A stretch of 52,716 nucleotides of DNA, taken from positions 1 to 52,716 of the forward strand of contig CALUML010000005.1 of NCBI GenBank assembly GCA_944321745.1, given 5' to 3'. A model generated the notes under the pieces. The model worked only from the letters and a program-made list of their open reading frames with translations, was not told the origin of the DNA and did not search any database. Both the position numbers and the translations under genes were made by a program. This stretch comes from an uncultured Bacteroidales bacterium (lineage in GTDB: Bacteria > Bacteroidota > Bacteroidia > Bacteroidales > Paludibacteraceae). This document shows, piece by piece, positions 28,385 to 36,500 of the stretch. Every line of letters starts with the position of its first letter. The first letter of the stretch is position 1.

Positions 28385-30148
28385 ATGAATAAGTCAATTG
28401 CTTATACCATATTATTATATGTAGGTTTGTTTTTGGGCGGCATTCCGGTTGCGGCCCAGTCCCGTCATTACATCGACGTGTGGGCAGGCGGGGGCTACGA
28501 CGCGCTGCTGCACGGCATGGAGCATACCCGGGTACCGGGTGGCGGCGGCTTCAACGCCGGGGTAGGTTATGAGCTGAACGCGAACATGTTCGTACTGCAA
28601 ACGGGGGCGGAGTTCCAATACTTCGGCTCGAAAACGCGGCTCGAAGGTTACAGCGAGGACTACACGCTGCGTTATGACGACGGGCGGGCGCAGACCGACA
28701 TGCTGTACCAATACAATTTCCTGGAATACACGGAGCGTCACCGGGCCGGTTATGTGAACGTCCCGTTGCTCCTGGGGGTGAAGTTCGACCGCTACTACGC
28801 CTTGGTGGGCACGAAGGTGGGGCTGAACCTGCTGGGCAGCTTTGCCTCCGATGCGCAAATCCACCTGTCGCCTTATGACCCGGCGGCCATCGAGGACTTT
28901 GGCCGGAAATACCCGCCTTTCGACGTGGCACGCGAGGGCGGCTTGGACTTGGGGCTGAACGTGACGGCCTCGGCGGAGTTTGGCGTGACGCTGGATGAAT
29001 GGCTTCCCCGCAACATGACCCGCTTGAACAACCAGCGGCGCACGCCCGTGTCCTACCGCGCGGGGGTGTTTGTGGATTACGGGCTGACGAACCTGAACAA
29101 GGCCGGAACGGCTTCGCGTCTGGTACAGCCACAGGCGGACGAAAGCGGCCTGGTGGCCGACCCCCTGGTGCTGGACTACGCGCACCTGCCCGCCAGCACC
29201 TTGGCCGAAGGGCATCCGCTGCATAACCTCTATGCGGGCGTGAAGCTCACGGTGCAGTTCGACCTCACGAAGAAGCGGCGCAAACCGTCGCGCCCGGCAG
29301 CCGAGCCGATGCCCTTCTATGCCCATGTGACCGATGCCGCCACGCAGGCCGACCTGGCCGGGGTGGACGTGACCGCCCGCTTGGGCAGCCGTACGGTGTT
29401 CAAGCAGACCACCGATGCCGCCGGGATGGTGATGCAGCCCGAACTGCGCCGGGGACGTTACACGCTCAGCGTGCAGCAGGAGGGTTACCAGAACTTCCGC
29501 AAGACGGTGCCACACTACCGCACCGACACGGTGGAAATCGCCTTGCAGCCCGTGCCGAACTACTTGGTGCGTGTGTACGATGCCAAGAGCGGCACGAACC
29601 TGGCCGCCGATGTGGAACTGACGCGCCCGTCGGACAACTCATCGGTGTTCAAGGGTATGACCGATGCCGCCAGCGGGCTGCTGGAATGCGACGTGCGGGC
29701 AGGCCGCTACCAAATCTACGTGGACGCGAAGGGCTACATCTACCAGCAGAGCATCGTGGAACTGGCCGCTTCGGACACGTTGGAATTTGCCCTCCAGCCG
29801 ATAGAAAAGGACGTGAAGGTGGTGCTGCACAACCTGTTCTTCGCCCTGAACAGCGCCGAAATACTGCCCGAATCGACCCCCGCCTTGGAAGACCTGCACC
29901 TGTTCCTGCAGCAGAACGAGACGGTCAAAATCCATATCGTAGGGCATACGGACAATACCGGGACGATGGAATACAACATGCAACTGTCCGAAGCGCGTGC
30001 GAAAGCCGTGTATGATGCCATCGTGGCGAGGGGCATCGCCGCCGACCGCCTGACCTACGAAGGACGCGGCCCGAACGAACCGGTAGCCACCAACGACACC
30101 GAGGAAGGCCGCGCCGCCAACCGCCGTGTGGAATTTGTGATAAAATAG
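28385..30148 (+). CDS. β-barrel / carboxypeptidase-regulatory-like ×2 / OmpA fusion protein
   Basis: A 587-aa envelope protein. A signal peptide (~1-25, ending IPVAAQS) is followed by an outer-membrane β-barrel (~26-300) paralogous to the 11170 protein. Two β-sandwich repeats come next (~311-390 and ~392-478; each with a VTDAATQAD/VYDAKSGTN start and GRYTLSVQQEGY / GRYQIYVDAKGY end), like carboxypeptidase regulatory domains. The C-terminus (~479-587) is an OmpA peptidoglycan-binding domain with VGHTDNTGTMEYN, LSEARAKAV and NRRVEF. It would tie an outer-membrane pore or docking barrel to the cell wall. The domain mix recalls PorP/SprF barrels plus PorE (regulatory domain plus OmpA) of T9SS anchoring. 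It closes a five-gene block of secreted T9SS cargo, so a role in their display is likely but not proven. Confidence 0.88.
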   Translation: MNKSIAYTILLYVGLFLGGIPVAAQSRHYIDVWAGGGYDALLHGMEHTRVPGGGGFNAGVGYELNANMFVLQTGAEFQYFGSKTRLEGYSEDYTLRYDDGRAQTDMLYQYNFLEYTERHRAGYVNVPLLLGVKFDRYYALVGTKVGLNLLGSFASDAQIHLSPYDPAAIEDFGRKYPPFDVAREGGLDLGLNVTASAEFGVTLDEWLPRNMTRLNNQRRTPVSYRAGVFVDYGLTNLNKAGTASRLVQPQADESGLVADPLVLDYAHLPASTLAEGHPLHNLYAGVKLTVQFDLTKKRRKPSRPAAEPMPFYAHVTDAATQADLAGVDVTARLGSRTVFKQTTDAAGMVMQPELRRGRYTLSVQQEGYQNFRKTVPHYRTDTVEIALQPVPNYLVRVYDAKSGTNLAADVELTRPSDNSSVFKGMTDAASGLLECDVRAGRYQIYVDAKGYIYQQSIVELAASDTLEFALQPIEKDVKVVLHNLFFALNSAEILPESTPALEDLHLFLQQNETVKIHIVGHTDNTGTMEYNMQLSEARAKAVYDAIVARGIAADRLTYEGRGPNEPVATNDTEEGRAANRRVEFVIK

Positions 30149-30220
30149 CGGGTAAACGCGTCAGACACCTCCTTGAAACATGGTAGAGCCATTACCCCGT
30201 GGTGGCTCTGCATACAAGAC

Positions 30221-30283
30221 AAGCCGGACTGCAAGTCGGGAGTATGCTCCCGGGTTTTGCAGTCCGGCTTTGCTTCTTTGTCT
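30221..30283 (+). terminator. Intrinsic terminator downstream of the T9SS-cargo locus
   Basis: A perfect 14-bp outer stem (30221-30234 with 30257-30270; AAGCCGGACTGCAA) encloses a second CGGGAG-TATG-CTCCCG hairpin. The T-rich tail TTTGCTTCTTTGTCTTTTC follows. It lies about 75 bases after the last gene of the locus. Confidence 0.7.
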
Positions 30284-30450
30284 TTTCTTTGTCACTGGTC
30301 TCCATCCCGGGCGGGGAGCTCGGGCCGCCGCGCCCGCCGCCGATGGGTACGCAAAAGTAGGAAAAAATCTTCATGCCGCGCCATGCCGCCCGTATGCTTC
30401 TTCGTGGGGAAGGGCTTCGGGGCATTCCCGAAGGGATTATGATGCGGGAA

Positions 30451-30538
30451 AAATTCCGCAGTAACGCGGCTGAAATTCCGCAGTAACGCGGCCGGATTTC
30501 CGTAGTAACGCAGGAAAAATTCCGTAGTAACGCCCGCT
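30451..30538 (-). repeat. 22-bp tandem repeat, four units
   Basis: Units at 30451-30472, 30473-30494, 30495-30516 and 30517-30538 share AAATTCCGCAGTAACGC with exact 22-bp spacing. This is the reverse complement of the arrays at about 6377-6442, 36145-36210 and 49327-49392. There are no unique spacers, so it is not a CRISPR array. Confidence 0.88.
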
Positions 30539-30622
30539 GTCGGCGCAAATGCGTCGGGGCACGTTCTCGCGCCTTACGCTTTCGCGCACGCAAAAGCCCC
30601 CTTCAGGGGGTTGGGGGTGGCC

Positions 30623-31240
30623 TTAATACCAGATAATCTTCTTGTCCTTCATCTTCTCCTTCCAAAACCATTCGTTGAGCAGGTGGGTGACGTAGGCGCT
30701 GCCCGCGCCGAGCACCGCCCCCGCCAGCACGTCGGTGGGGTAGTGCACGCCCAGGTTCATGCGCGAATAGCCCACGGAACACGCCCACGCGTAGCACGGC
30801 ACGGCCACGTACCAGCGGGGATACCGCAGGGTCAGGGCCGTGGCGGTGGCGAATGCCAGCGACGTGTGGCCGGACGGCATGGAGGGCGACCCTTCGGGAT
30901 AGGGCACCTGCAACATGCCCGGGTAGCGGTCGTAAGGCCGCTCGCGTCCCACGGCGTACTTCAACCCCATGGTCAACGCCACGTCCACCGCCAGGCTCGC
31001 CCCCACGTAGATGGCATCCTTCAGCAGCGCATCGTCGCCCCGGGCGAAGGCCACCGTGCCCATCACCACCGGCACGGCCACCACCGCCGCGTAGGTGGAG
31101 CGCGAAAGCACAGTGGAGCAGTCGCGCAGGAACGGCGACGAACCCGTGTTGATGCCCCGCAACAGGTTTATGTCGGCATTTTGAGCACAAACCGTCCCGA
31201 AAACGCACGTAAGCAGAATAATTGTCGTAATTTTGCGCAT
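30623..31240 (-). CDS. PAP2-family membrane phosphatase
   Basis: A 205-aa protein with a signal-like N-terminus (MRKITTIILLTCVFGTVCAQ). The three PAP2 motifs are intact: KYAVGRERP, PSGHTSLAF and SRMNLGVHYPTDVLAG. Family members remove phosphate from lipid phosphates such as phosphatidic acid, PGP or undecaprenyl diphosphate. Which substrate applies here cannot be told. I start at 31240 because upstream in-frame residues are encoded by intergenic micro-repeats. A TACCTTTGC box on the minus strand (31255-31247) lies 7 bases upstream, close enough for a nearly leaderless transcript. The gene is divergent from the NadR-like kinase gene. Confidence 0.9.
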   Translation of the reverse strand: MRKITTIILLTCVFGTVCAQNADINLLRGINTGSSPFLRDCSTVLSRSTYAAVVAVPVVMGTVAFARGDDALLKDAIYVGASLAVDVALTMGLKYAVGRERPYDRYPGMLQVPYPEGSPSMPSGHTSLAFATATALTLRYPRWYVAVPCYAWACSVGYSRMNLGVHYPTDVLAGAVLGAGSAYVTHLLNEWFWKEKMKDKKIIWY

Positions 31241-31246
31241 GATTTC

Positions 31247-31255
31247 GCAAAGGTA
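31247..31255 (-). promoter_or_regulatory. Candidate -7 box for the PAP2 gene
   Basis: TACCTTTGC on the minus strand matches TAnnTTTGY. No clear TTTG at -33 spacing was found. The box sits immediately upstream of the chosen start. Confidence 0.4.
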
Positions 31256-31327
31256 AGGCATTTTGACGGATAAACCATGCAGGAAGCGAGGGACAAGGAG
31301 CGGGTGTGCGCGTGGGACGAAGCCGAT

Positions 31328-31368
31328 TTGAAATCCGGGAATTTGAAATCTTGTAATCCGAACCCCGC
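31328..31368 (+). repeat. GAAATTTGAAAT micro-repeat upstream of the NadR-like gene
   Basis: TTGAAATCCGGGAATTTGAA and related units run up to the ATG at 31369. The same family precedes the RlmL-like gene (32880-32925) and alanine dehydrogenase (36363-36500). Confidence 0.8.
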
Positions 31369-31884
31369 ATGAAAGTAGCAATCATCGGCCCGGAATCCAC
31401 CGGCAAGACGGCACTGGCCGGGCAACTGGCCGCCCGCTTCCGCGCCCCGTGGGTGCCGGAATACGCGCGGGAATACGTGGCCGCGTTGCGCCGCCCTTAC
31501 ACCCGCGACGACGTGGAGGCCATCGCCCGGCGGCAAGTGGAGCAGGAGCGGGAGTACGAGGCGTGGCCTGCGGGGCGGCATGTGTTTTTCGACACGGACC
31601 TTGTGGTGACCAAGGTGTGGTTCGCGTACCGCTACCACAGCGTGCCGCCTTTCGTGGAGGAACGGCTGGCCACGCGCTTCTTCGACCTGTACCTGCTGTG
31701 CGCCCCCGACCTGCCGTGGCAATACGACCCGGTGCGCGAGCATGGCGACGACCGCGACTTCTTCTTCGACTGGTACCGCCGCGAAGTCGACGCGCTCGGC
31801 ACGCCCTACGTCCTCATCACCGGGCAGGGCGGGGAGCGGCTGCGGAAAGCCGTGGAAGCAATCGACAATTTAGTTGATAATTGA
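31369..31884 (+). CDS. NadR-like ATP-binding kinase (nicotinamide riboside kinase domain)
   Basis: A 171-aa P-loop protein. Walker A is GPESTGKTAL (residues 7-16), followed by VPEYAREYV (near 29-37), FFDTDLVVTKVW (near 73-84) and LYLLCAPDLPWQYDPVRE (near 106-123), the usual landmarks of the kinase domain of NadR. This domain phosphorylates nicotinamide riboside to NMN in NAD salvage. The adenylyltransferase and HTH domains of full NadR are missing, as in many Bacteroidota. No PnuC transporter gene is adjacent, which leaves substrate inference weaker. The gene is separated by 38 bases from cysE. Confidence 0.82.
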   Translation: MKVAIIGPESTGKTALAGQLAARFRAPWVPEYAREYVAALRRPYTRDDVEAIARRQVEQEREYEAWPAGRHVFFDTDLVVTKVWFAYRYHSVPPFVEERLATRFFDLYLLCAPDLPWQYDPVREHGDDRDFFFDWYRREVDALGTPYVLITGQGGERLRKAVEAIDNLVDN

Positions 31885-31922
31885 TAACGCAACTGTAGAC
31901 CGTAGACCGTTGACTTTATAAT

Positions 31923-32804
31923 ATGCAGCACATCATACAACAACTGGCCGAGATTGGCCAACTGAAGAATATTTGCCACGAGCAGGGCAACAGCGTGCCC
32001 ATGCCCTCGGTGGAAACCTTGAGCGAGGTGGTGCGCCTGGCGCGGTCGCTGCTGTTCCCCGGCTACTTCGGCGAGGCGGCCATCAACGAGCAAACCTTGC
32101 TGTATCACATCGGCATCCACGTGGAGCGGTTGCAAGGGCTGCTTGCCCAGCAAATCAAGTCGGGCTTGTGCTTTGACGACACGCTGCCCTGCGATGCCAA
32201 CCTGGAACGCACGGCGCAGGACAAGGCCACGGCCTTCATCGGGCAGCTGCCCGACCTCCGCCGGCTGCTGCAAACCGACGTGGAGGCGGCCTACTACGGC
32301 GACCCGGCGGCCAAGAGCTACGGCGAGGTCATCTTCTGCTACCCGGCCATCCGCGCCATCAGCAACTACCGCATCGCCCACGCCCTGCTGCGGCTGGAGG
32401 TGCCGCTTATCCCGCGCATCATCACCGAAATGGCGCATTCGGAGACGGGCATCGACATACACCCGGGTGCCACCATCGGCCACCACTTCACCATCGACCA
32501 CGGCACGGGGGTGGTCATCGGCGAGACGGCGGTCATCGGTCACCACGTGAAACTGTACCAGGGCGTTACGCTCGGCGCGAAAAGCTTCCCGCTCGACGAG
32601 GCGGGCAACCCCATCAAGGGCATCGACCGCCACCCGAAGATAGGCAACCATGTGATTATCTACGCCAACTCCACCATATTGGGCAACATCCATGTGGGCG
32701 ACGGGGCCGTCATCGGCGGCAACATCTGGGTGGACAAGGACGTACCGGCAGGGGCTACGCTGAGGCAGAACGCCCTGCGTGCTGAGGCAAAAGGCAAGGA
32801 GTGA
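31923..32804 (+). CDS. Serine O-acetyltransferase (EpsC/CysE type)
   Basis: A 293-aa enzyme making O-acetylserine from serine and acetyl-CoA, the first step of cysteine synthesis. The N-terminal helical domain is followed by a left-handed β-helix of hexapeptide repeats (IDIHPGATIGHHFTIDHGTG and VVIGETAVIGHHVKLYQG, near 175-220). The catalytic-region sequence DRHPKIGNHVIIYANSTILG follows (near 240-259). The length and extended N-terminus fit the EpsC branch. The only upstream sequence is a GTAGACC micro-repeat (31890-31910) and an AT-rich TTTATAAT. Confidence 0.94.
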   Translation: MQHIIQQLAEIGQLKNICHEQGNSVPMPSVETLSEVVRLARSLLFPGYFGEAAINEQTLLYHIGIHVERLQGLLAQQIKSGLCFDDTLPCDANLERTAQDKATAFIGQLPDLRRLLQTDVEAAYYGDPAAKSYGEVIFCYPAIRAISNYRIAHALLRLEVPLIPRIITEMAHSETGIDIHPGATIGHHFTIDHGTGVVIGETAVIGHHVKLYQGVTLGAKSFPLDEAGNPIKGIDRHPKIGNHVIIYANSTILGNIHVGDGAVIGGNIWVDKDVPAGATLRQNALRAEAKGKE

Positions 32805-32942
32805 AACCAAAGGTGGAATGGGAAAAGTGGAAAGGTGGAAAGTTCAAGCTCGTTCAATCCGTGTTATCCGCGTGCCAATCTGAAATCCGGAATTTGAAAT
32901 CTGAAATTTGGAATTTGAAATTAAGAAATAAAAAAGCATCCT
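32805..32942 (+). repeat. Micro-repeats upstream of the RlmL-like gene
   Basis: Purine-rich GGAAAAGTGGAAAGGTGG (32820-32840), a CCGTGTTATCCGCGTGCC segment (32859-32876) and a GAAATTTGGAATTTG array (32880-32925) fill the gap. No terminator or promoter was seen. Confidence 0.7.
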
Positions 32943-34172
32943 ATGGACTTTCAAATGATTGCCAAGACCTTTCTGGGCTTGGAAGAAGTGCTGGCCAAGG
33001 AATTGGTCGAACTCGGGGCTGACAACGTGCAGCTGCAGCGCCGCGCCGTGAGCTTCACCGGCGACCAGGCCATGCTCTACAAGGCCAACCTGCATTGCCG
33101 CACGGCATCGCGCATTCTGAAGCCCATCCTCACCTTCCGCGCTTCGGACGCGGACGAGGTGTACAACCAGGTGAAGCAGGTGGAATGGGAACGCTACCTC
33201 AGTCCCAACAGCACCTTCGCCGTGGACTCTACGGTGTATTCCGACCACTTCCGCCACTCCAAGTTCGTCACTTACCGGGTCAAGGATGCCATAGCCGACT
33301 ACTTCACCGAACGCCATGGCCGCCGACCCAACGTGAGCGTGACCAACCCGCAGCTGATGCTCAACATCCACATCGCCCAAGAGCAGTGCACCCTGTCGCT
33401 CGACAGTTCGGGCGAGTCGCTGCACAAGCGGGGCTACCGCCTGGACCAGACCGAAGCCCCCATCAACGAGGCATTGGCCGCGGGCATGCTGCTCCTGGCC
33501 GGTTGGCACGGGCAATGCAACTTCATCGACCCCATGTGCGGCTCGGGCACGCTGCTCGTCGAGGCGGCACTCATCGCCCTCAACATCCCGCCCGGCATCT
33601 ACCGCAAGGAGTTCGCCTTCGAGCGGTGGAAGGACTTCGACGAAGACCTTTTCGACACGCTTTACAACGACGACTCGTATGAACGCGACTTCCCCTACTT
33701 CATCTACGGGTCGGACATCTCTCCGCGTGCCATCAAGACGGCGGAGGAAAACGTGCGTGCCGCCGGGCTGTCGCGCTACATCAAGCTCAAGGTGTCGTCC
33801 TTGCAGAAGCTCAACCCGCCAGCCAGCAATTGCCTCATCGTGACCAATCCGCCCTACGGCGAGCGCATCACCAGCGACAACATCTTCCAGCTGTACGCCG
33901 ACCTCGGCACGCTGCTGAAGCACCACTTCGCGGGCAGCACGGCCTGGGTCATCTCCTCGCACGAGGAATGCCTGAAGTGCATCGGGCTGAAACCATCGAA
34001 GAAAATCAGGCTGCTGAACGGCGACCTGGAATGCCAATACTGCCGCTACGACCTGTTCGAAGGCAAGCGCAACGAATACTTGCGCGAACGGGAAGAGTGG
34101 CGGGGAAGGGCGGACGACCGGGGCGACAGGCGAAAATATTTCCCCAAAACGTTTGGCAATTCAAAAAAATAG
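32943..34172 (+). CDS. THUMP-domain rRNA guanine-N2 methyltransferase (RlmL-like)
   Basis: A 409-aa class I SAM-dependent methyltransferase of the RlmL/YcbY N-terminal-half type, which makes m2G in 23S rRNA. The THUMP domain covers about residues 45-155. GKRGY-like HKRGYRLDQTEAPINE is near 163-178, the SAM-binding motif is DPMCGSGTLLVEAAL near 195-209, YGSDISPRAIKTAEEN near 254-269, and the catalytic NPPYGER near 301-307. RlmK, fused in E. coli, is absent, as is usual for Bacteroidota. The last ~25 residues are charged and probably disordered. tRNA-Leu lies 21 bases downstream. Confidence 0.9.
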   Translation: MDFQMIAKTFLGLEEVLAKELVELGADNVQLQRRAVSFTGDQAMLYKANLHCRTASRILKPILTFRASDADEVYNQVKQVEWERYLSPNSTFAVDSTVYSDHFRHSKFVTYRVKDAIADYFTERHGRRPNVSVTNPQLMLNIHIAQEQCTLSLDSSGESLHKRGYRLDQTEAPINEALAAGMLLLAGWHGQCNFIDPMCGSGTLLVEAALIALNIPPGIYRKEFAFERWKDFDEDLFDTLYNDDSYERDFPYFIYGSDISPRAIKTAEENVRAAGLSRYIKLKVSSLQKLNPPASNCLIVTNPPYGERITSDNIFQLYADLGTLLKHHFAGSTAWVISSHEECLKCIGLKPSKKIRLLNGDLECQYCRYDLFEGKRNEYLREREEWRGRADDRGDRRKYFPKTFGNSKK

Positions 34173-34193
34173 CCTACTTTTGCAACCGCAAAT

Positions 34194-34277
34194 GCCCAGA
34201 TGGCGGAATCGGTAGACGCGCTGGTCTCAAACACCAGTGGATTCACTTCCATGCCGGTTCGACCCCGGCTCTGGGTA
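34194..34277 (+). tRNA. tRNA-Leu (anticodon CAA)
   Basis: An 84-nt class II tRNA. The acceptor GCCCAGA pairs with TCTGGGT (one G-U), the D arm starts GGCGGAATCGGTAGACGC, and the anticodon stem CTGGT/ACCAG encloses the loop CTCAAAC giving CAA. A long variable arm (TGGATTCACTTCCATG) and T arm GCCGG-TTCGACC-CCGGC follow. The discriminator is A, and CCA is not encoded. Confidence 0.97.
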
Positions 34278-34284
34278 CGGTTGA

Positions 34285-34326
34285 AACGCCTGCTTATCGG
34301 CAACGATAGGCAGGCGTTCCTGTTTT
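34285..34326 (+). terminator. Intrinsic terminator of tRNA-Leu
   Basis: The stem AACGCCTGCTTATCG pairs with CGATAGGCAGGCGTT (one G-U), with a 4-base loop and a CCTGTTTTT tail. It starts 7 bases after the tRNA. Confidence 0.9.
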
Positions 34327-34396
34327 TGGAACCGGCCGCCAAGGGCGCGAAGGGAAGAAGAGAAAGGCTCCTTCCTCCATATCTGCGCTTTTTCCT

Positions 34397-34405
34397 TATC
34401 TTTGC
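34397..34405 (+). promoter_or_regulatory. Candidate -7 box (TATCTTTGC) for the DUF6377 gene
   Basis: TATCTTTGC exactly matches TAnnTTTGY, 78 bases before the ATG at 34483. I found no good TTTG at the -33 spacing. Confidence 0.5.
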
Positions 34406-34482
34406 AAATGTGAATGCCGCCGGCCGCCGCGATACTGCGTGGCCGGTCGCGCCGAAACCCATACAAAAACACGACAGATAAC

Positions 34483-36093
34483 ATGAAAAAAAACGCCATC
34501 CTGCTGTTCCTGCTGCTTCCGCTACACACCGCGCTGGCCACGCAACGGGCGGACTCGTTGCTCCGTGCGCTTGACCAGGCCATAGACAACAGTAGCTTGT
34601 ACATGCAAGAGAAAGAGATGCGCATCGGCAAAGTGAAGCAAATGCTGCACGTGCCGCACCTCACCCCCGCCCAACGCTACGACATCAACGCCCGGCTTGC
34701 CCAGGAATACAAATCGTTCATGCTCGACTCGGCCATCCGCTACACGCGGCAGAACGTCCGCATCGCACGGGCATCGGGCACGAAGGAGCAGTACTACGCC
34801 TCCACGCTCGACCTGGCGCGGCTGTACTCCATCACTAACCTGTTCGTGGAAGCCGCCGACCTGCTTCGCAGCATATCGCCCGGCGAACTTTCCACCCCGT
34901 TGCGGATACAATACTACGAGACGTACCGGGCGTTCTACAACTATTACTCCATGAGCGACGAGCGCGACGCGACGCATTACCACGCCATCCGCGACACGCT
35001 CATGCACCTGTACCGCCCGGAGGAAAACGGCTACAAAATATTGCTGGCCGAGCAGCTGCAAACCGCAGGCCGCCACCGCGAGGCGCAGCAGGTGCTGACC
35101 GGCCTGCTTGCCCAAGCCCGGCAGGAGGACGGCTGGCGGGCGGTGGCGGCCTACCTGGCGGGCGACGCGTATGCCAGGACGCAGGACTACGAGCGGCAAA
35201 TCGAATACTTCGCCCTGTCCGCCATCGCCGACGTGAAAAACGCCATCAAGGAAAACATGTCGCTGCGCGCGCTGGCCATGGCCCTGTACCACGAAGGGCA
35301 GATAGAACGCGCCTACCGCTACATCCAGAAGTCCATGGAGGACGCCATCTTCTGCAACGCCCACCTGCGCTCCATGGAAATCAGCCAGATATTCCCCATC
35401 ATCGACAAGGCGCAACAGGCCCGCAACGAGCAGCAGAGGCAGAACATGCGCACGCTCAACGTGTGCATCCTGTTGCTGTCCGTCGGCCTGGTCGTCGCCC
35501 TGGTGTCGGTGTACCGGCAGATGGGTAGGCTGTCGCGGGCCAAGCAGGCCCGCGATAAGCTGTACCGCGACCTGCAGACGGCCAACCGCGACCTGCAACG
35601 TGTGAACCGCGAACTGCAGGAGTCGAACACGCTGAAGGAGGAATACGTCGCCCGCTACATGAACGAGGCTTCGGGCTACCTGGACAAGCTGGAGGAATAC
35701 CGCCACCAGTTGAACCGCATCGCCATGACGGGCAAGGTGGAGGACCTGTACAAGGCCTTGAAGTCGACCCGGCAGATAGAGGAGGAGGTGGACCGCTTCT
35801 ACGCCAACTTCGACCGCTCGTTCCTGCAGCTGTTCCCCCGCTTCATCGACGAGTTCAACGCCCTGCTGCGCGAGGAGGAGCGCATCGTGCCCCGGCAAAA
35901 GGAGCTGCTTAACACCGAGCTGCGCATCTTCGCCCTCATCCGCCTGGGCATTACGGACAGCAACATGATAGCCCACTTCCTGCGCTACCCCGTGCGCACC
36001 ATCTACAACTACCGCGCCCGCATACGCAACAAGGCCGCCGGCAACCGCGACAAGCTGGAAGATGACGTGATGGCCATCGGCATGAGGGATTGA
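34483..36093 (+). CDS. DUF6377-type membrane-bound regulator with HTH-like C-terminus
   Basis: A 536-aa protein with a signal peptide (MKKNAILLFLLLPLHTALAT). A periplasmic helical, TPR-like region follows (~25-315), then one transmembrane helix (~324-345, VCILLLSVGLVVALVSVY), a coiled coil (~348-395) and a cytoplasmic helical C-terminus. The last part (~476-515: NTELRIFALIRLGITDSNMI ... VRTIYNYRARIRNKA) resembles LuxR-type DNA-binding helices. This architecture is common in Bacteroidota and fits a one-piece sensor-regulator, but no target is known. The neighbours are not an obvious regulon. I start at 34483, where MKK begins a normal signal peptide; the longer frame is low-quality sequence. 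Confidence 0.82.
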   Translation: MKKNAILLFLLLPLHTALATQRADSLLRALDQAIDNSSLYMQEKEMRIGKVKQMLHVPHLTPAQRYDINARLAQEYKSFMLDSAIRYTRQNVRIARASGTKEQYYASTLDLARLYSITNLFVEAADLLRSISPGELSTPLRIQYYETYRAFYNYYSMSDERDATHYHAIRDTLMHLYRPEENGYKILLAEQLQTAGRHREAQQVLTGLLAQARQEDGWRAVAAYLAGDAYARTQDYERQIEYFALSAIADVKNAIKENMSLRALAMALYHEGQIERAYRYIQKSMEDAIFCNAHLRSMEISQIFPIIDKAQQARNEQQRQNMRTLNVCILLLSVGLVVALVSVYRQMGRLSRAKQARDKLYRDLQTANRDLQRVNRELQESNTLKEEYVARYMNEASGYLDKLEEYRHQLNRIAMTGKVEDLYKALKSTRQIEEEVDRFYANFDRSFLQLFPRFIDEFNALLREEERIVPRQKELLNTELRIFALIRLGITDSNMIAHFLRYPVRTIYNYRARIRNKAAGNRDKLEDDVMAIGMRD

Positions 36094-36500
36094 CGTGCGG
36101 GCACGCTCCGGCTTGCGCGGCTGCGTCCGTATGGAATTTTTCTTGCGTTACTGCGGAATTTCCGCCGCGTTACTGCGGAATTTCCGCCGCGTTACTGCGC
36201 AATTTTCCTTGCGTCCGCGCCCGTGTTTCCCCTTTTTTCATGCAAATTACATGCGTATGCGGTGGGCATTCACACTTTTTTAGTAGTTTTGTATCCGTAA
36301 GGGACAAGGGGCGGGAAGCCGCCCGCGTCCGTTTGCGTGGCTTGCGCCATCCGCGCTTACCGGTCTGAGATTTGAAATCTGAAATTTGGAATCTGGAATT
36401 TGGAATCTGAAATCTGAAATCTGAAATCTGGAATTTGGAATCTGTAATCTGAAATCTGAAATCTGAAATCTGGAATTTGAAATCTGTAATCTGAAATATA
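36094..36500. repeat. Gap with 22-bp repeat units and a long GAAATCT micro-repeat array
   Basis: No gene in 407 bases. Three 22-bp units lie at 36145-36166, 36167-36188 and 36189-36210, the first two identical (GCGTTACTGCGGAATTTCC core). A TTTTTTAGTAGTTTTGTATCC stretch at about 36275-36296 may be promoter-like but lacks an exact TAnnTTTG. The GAAATCTGAAAT micro-repeat array (36363-36500) is the longest in the window, about 14 imperfect ~10-bp units, and ends at the next ATG. Confidence 0.85.

Larger units (their letters stand above)
30149..30622. other. Gene-free stretch: hairpins, terminator and 22-bp repeat array
   Basis: No gene in 474 bases. After the OmpA-fusion gene come a small hairpin (AGAGCCA...TGGCTCT, about 30185-30209) and a strong terminator-like hairpin (30221-30270). 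Four 22-bp repeat units follow in reverse orientation (30451-30538). A G/C-run repeat copy (30597-30618) ends near the PAP2 stop. Open frames here are repeat-encoded and not credible. Confidence 0.75.

Noticed and set aside
30451..30538. CRISPR array
   Set aside because: Units are contiguous 22-bp repeats without unique spacers, and no cas genes are present.
30173..30593. Short open frames after the OmpA-fusion gene
   Set aside because: They translate a terminator hairpin and the 22-bp repeats.
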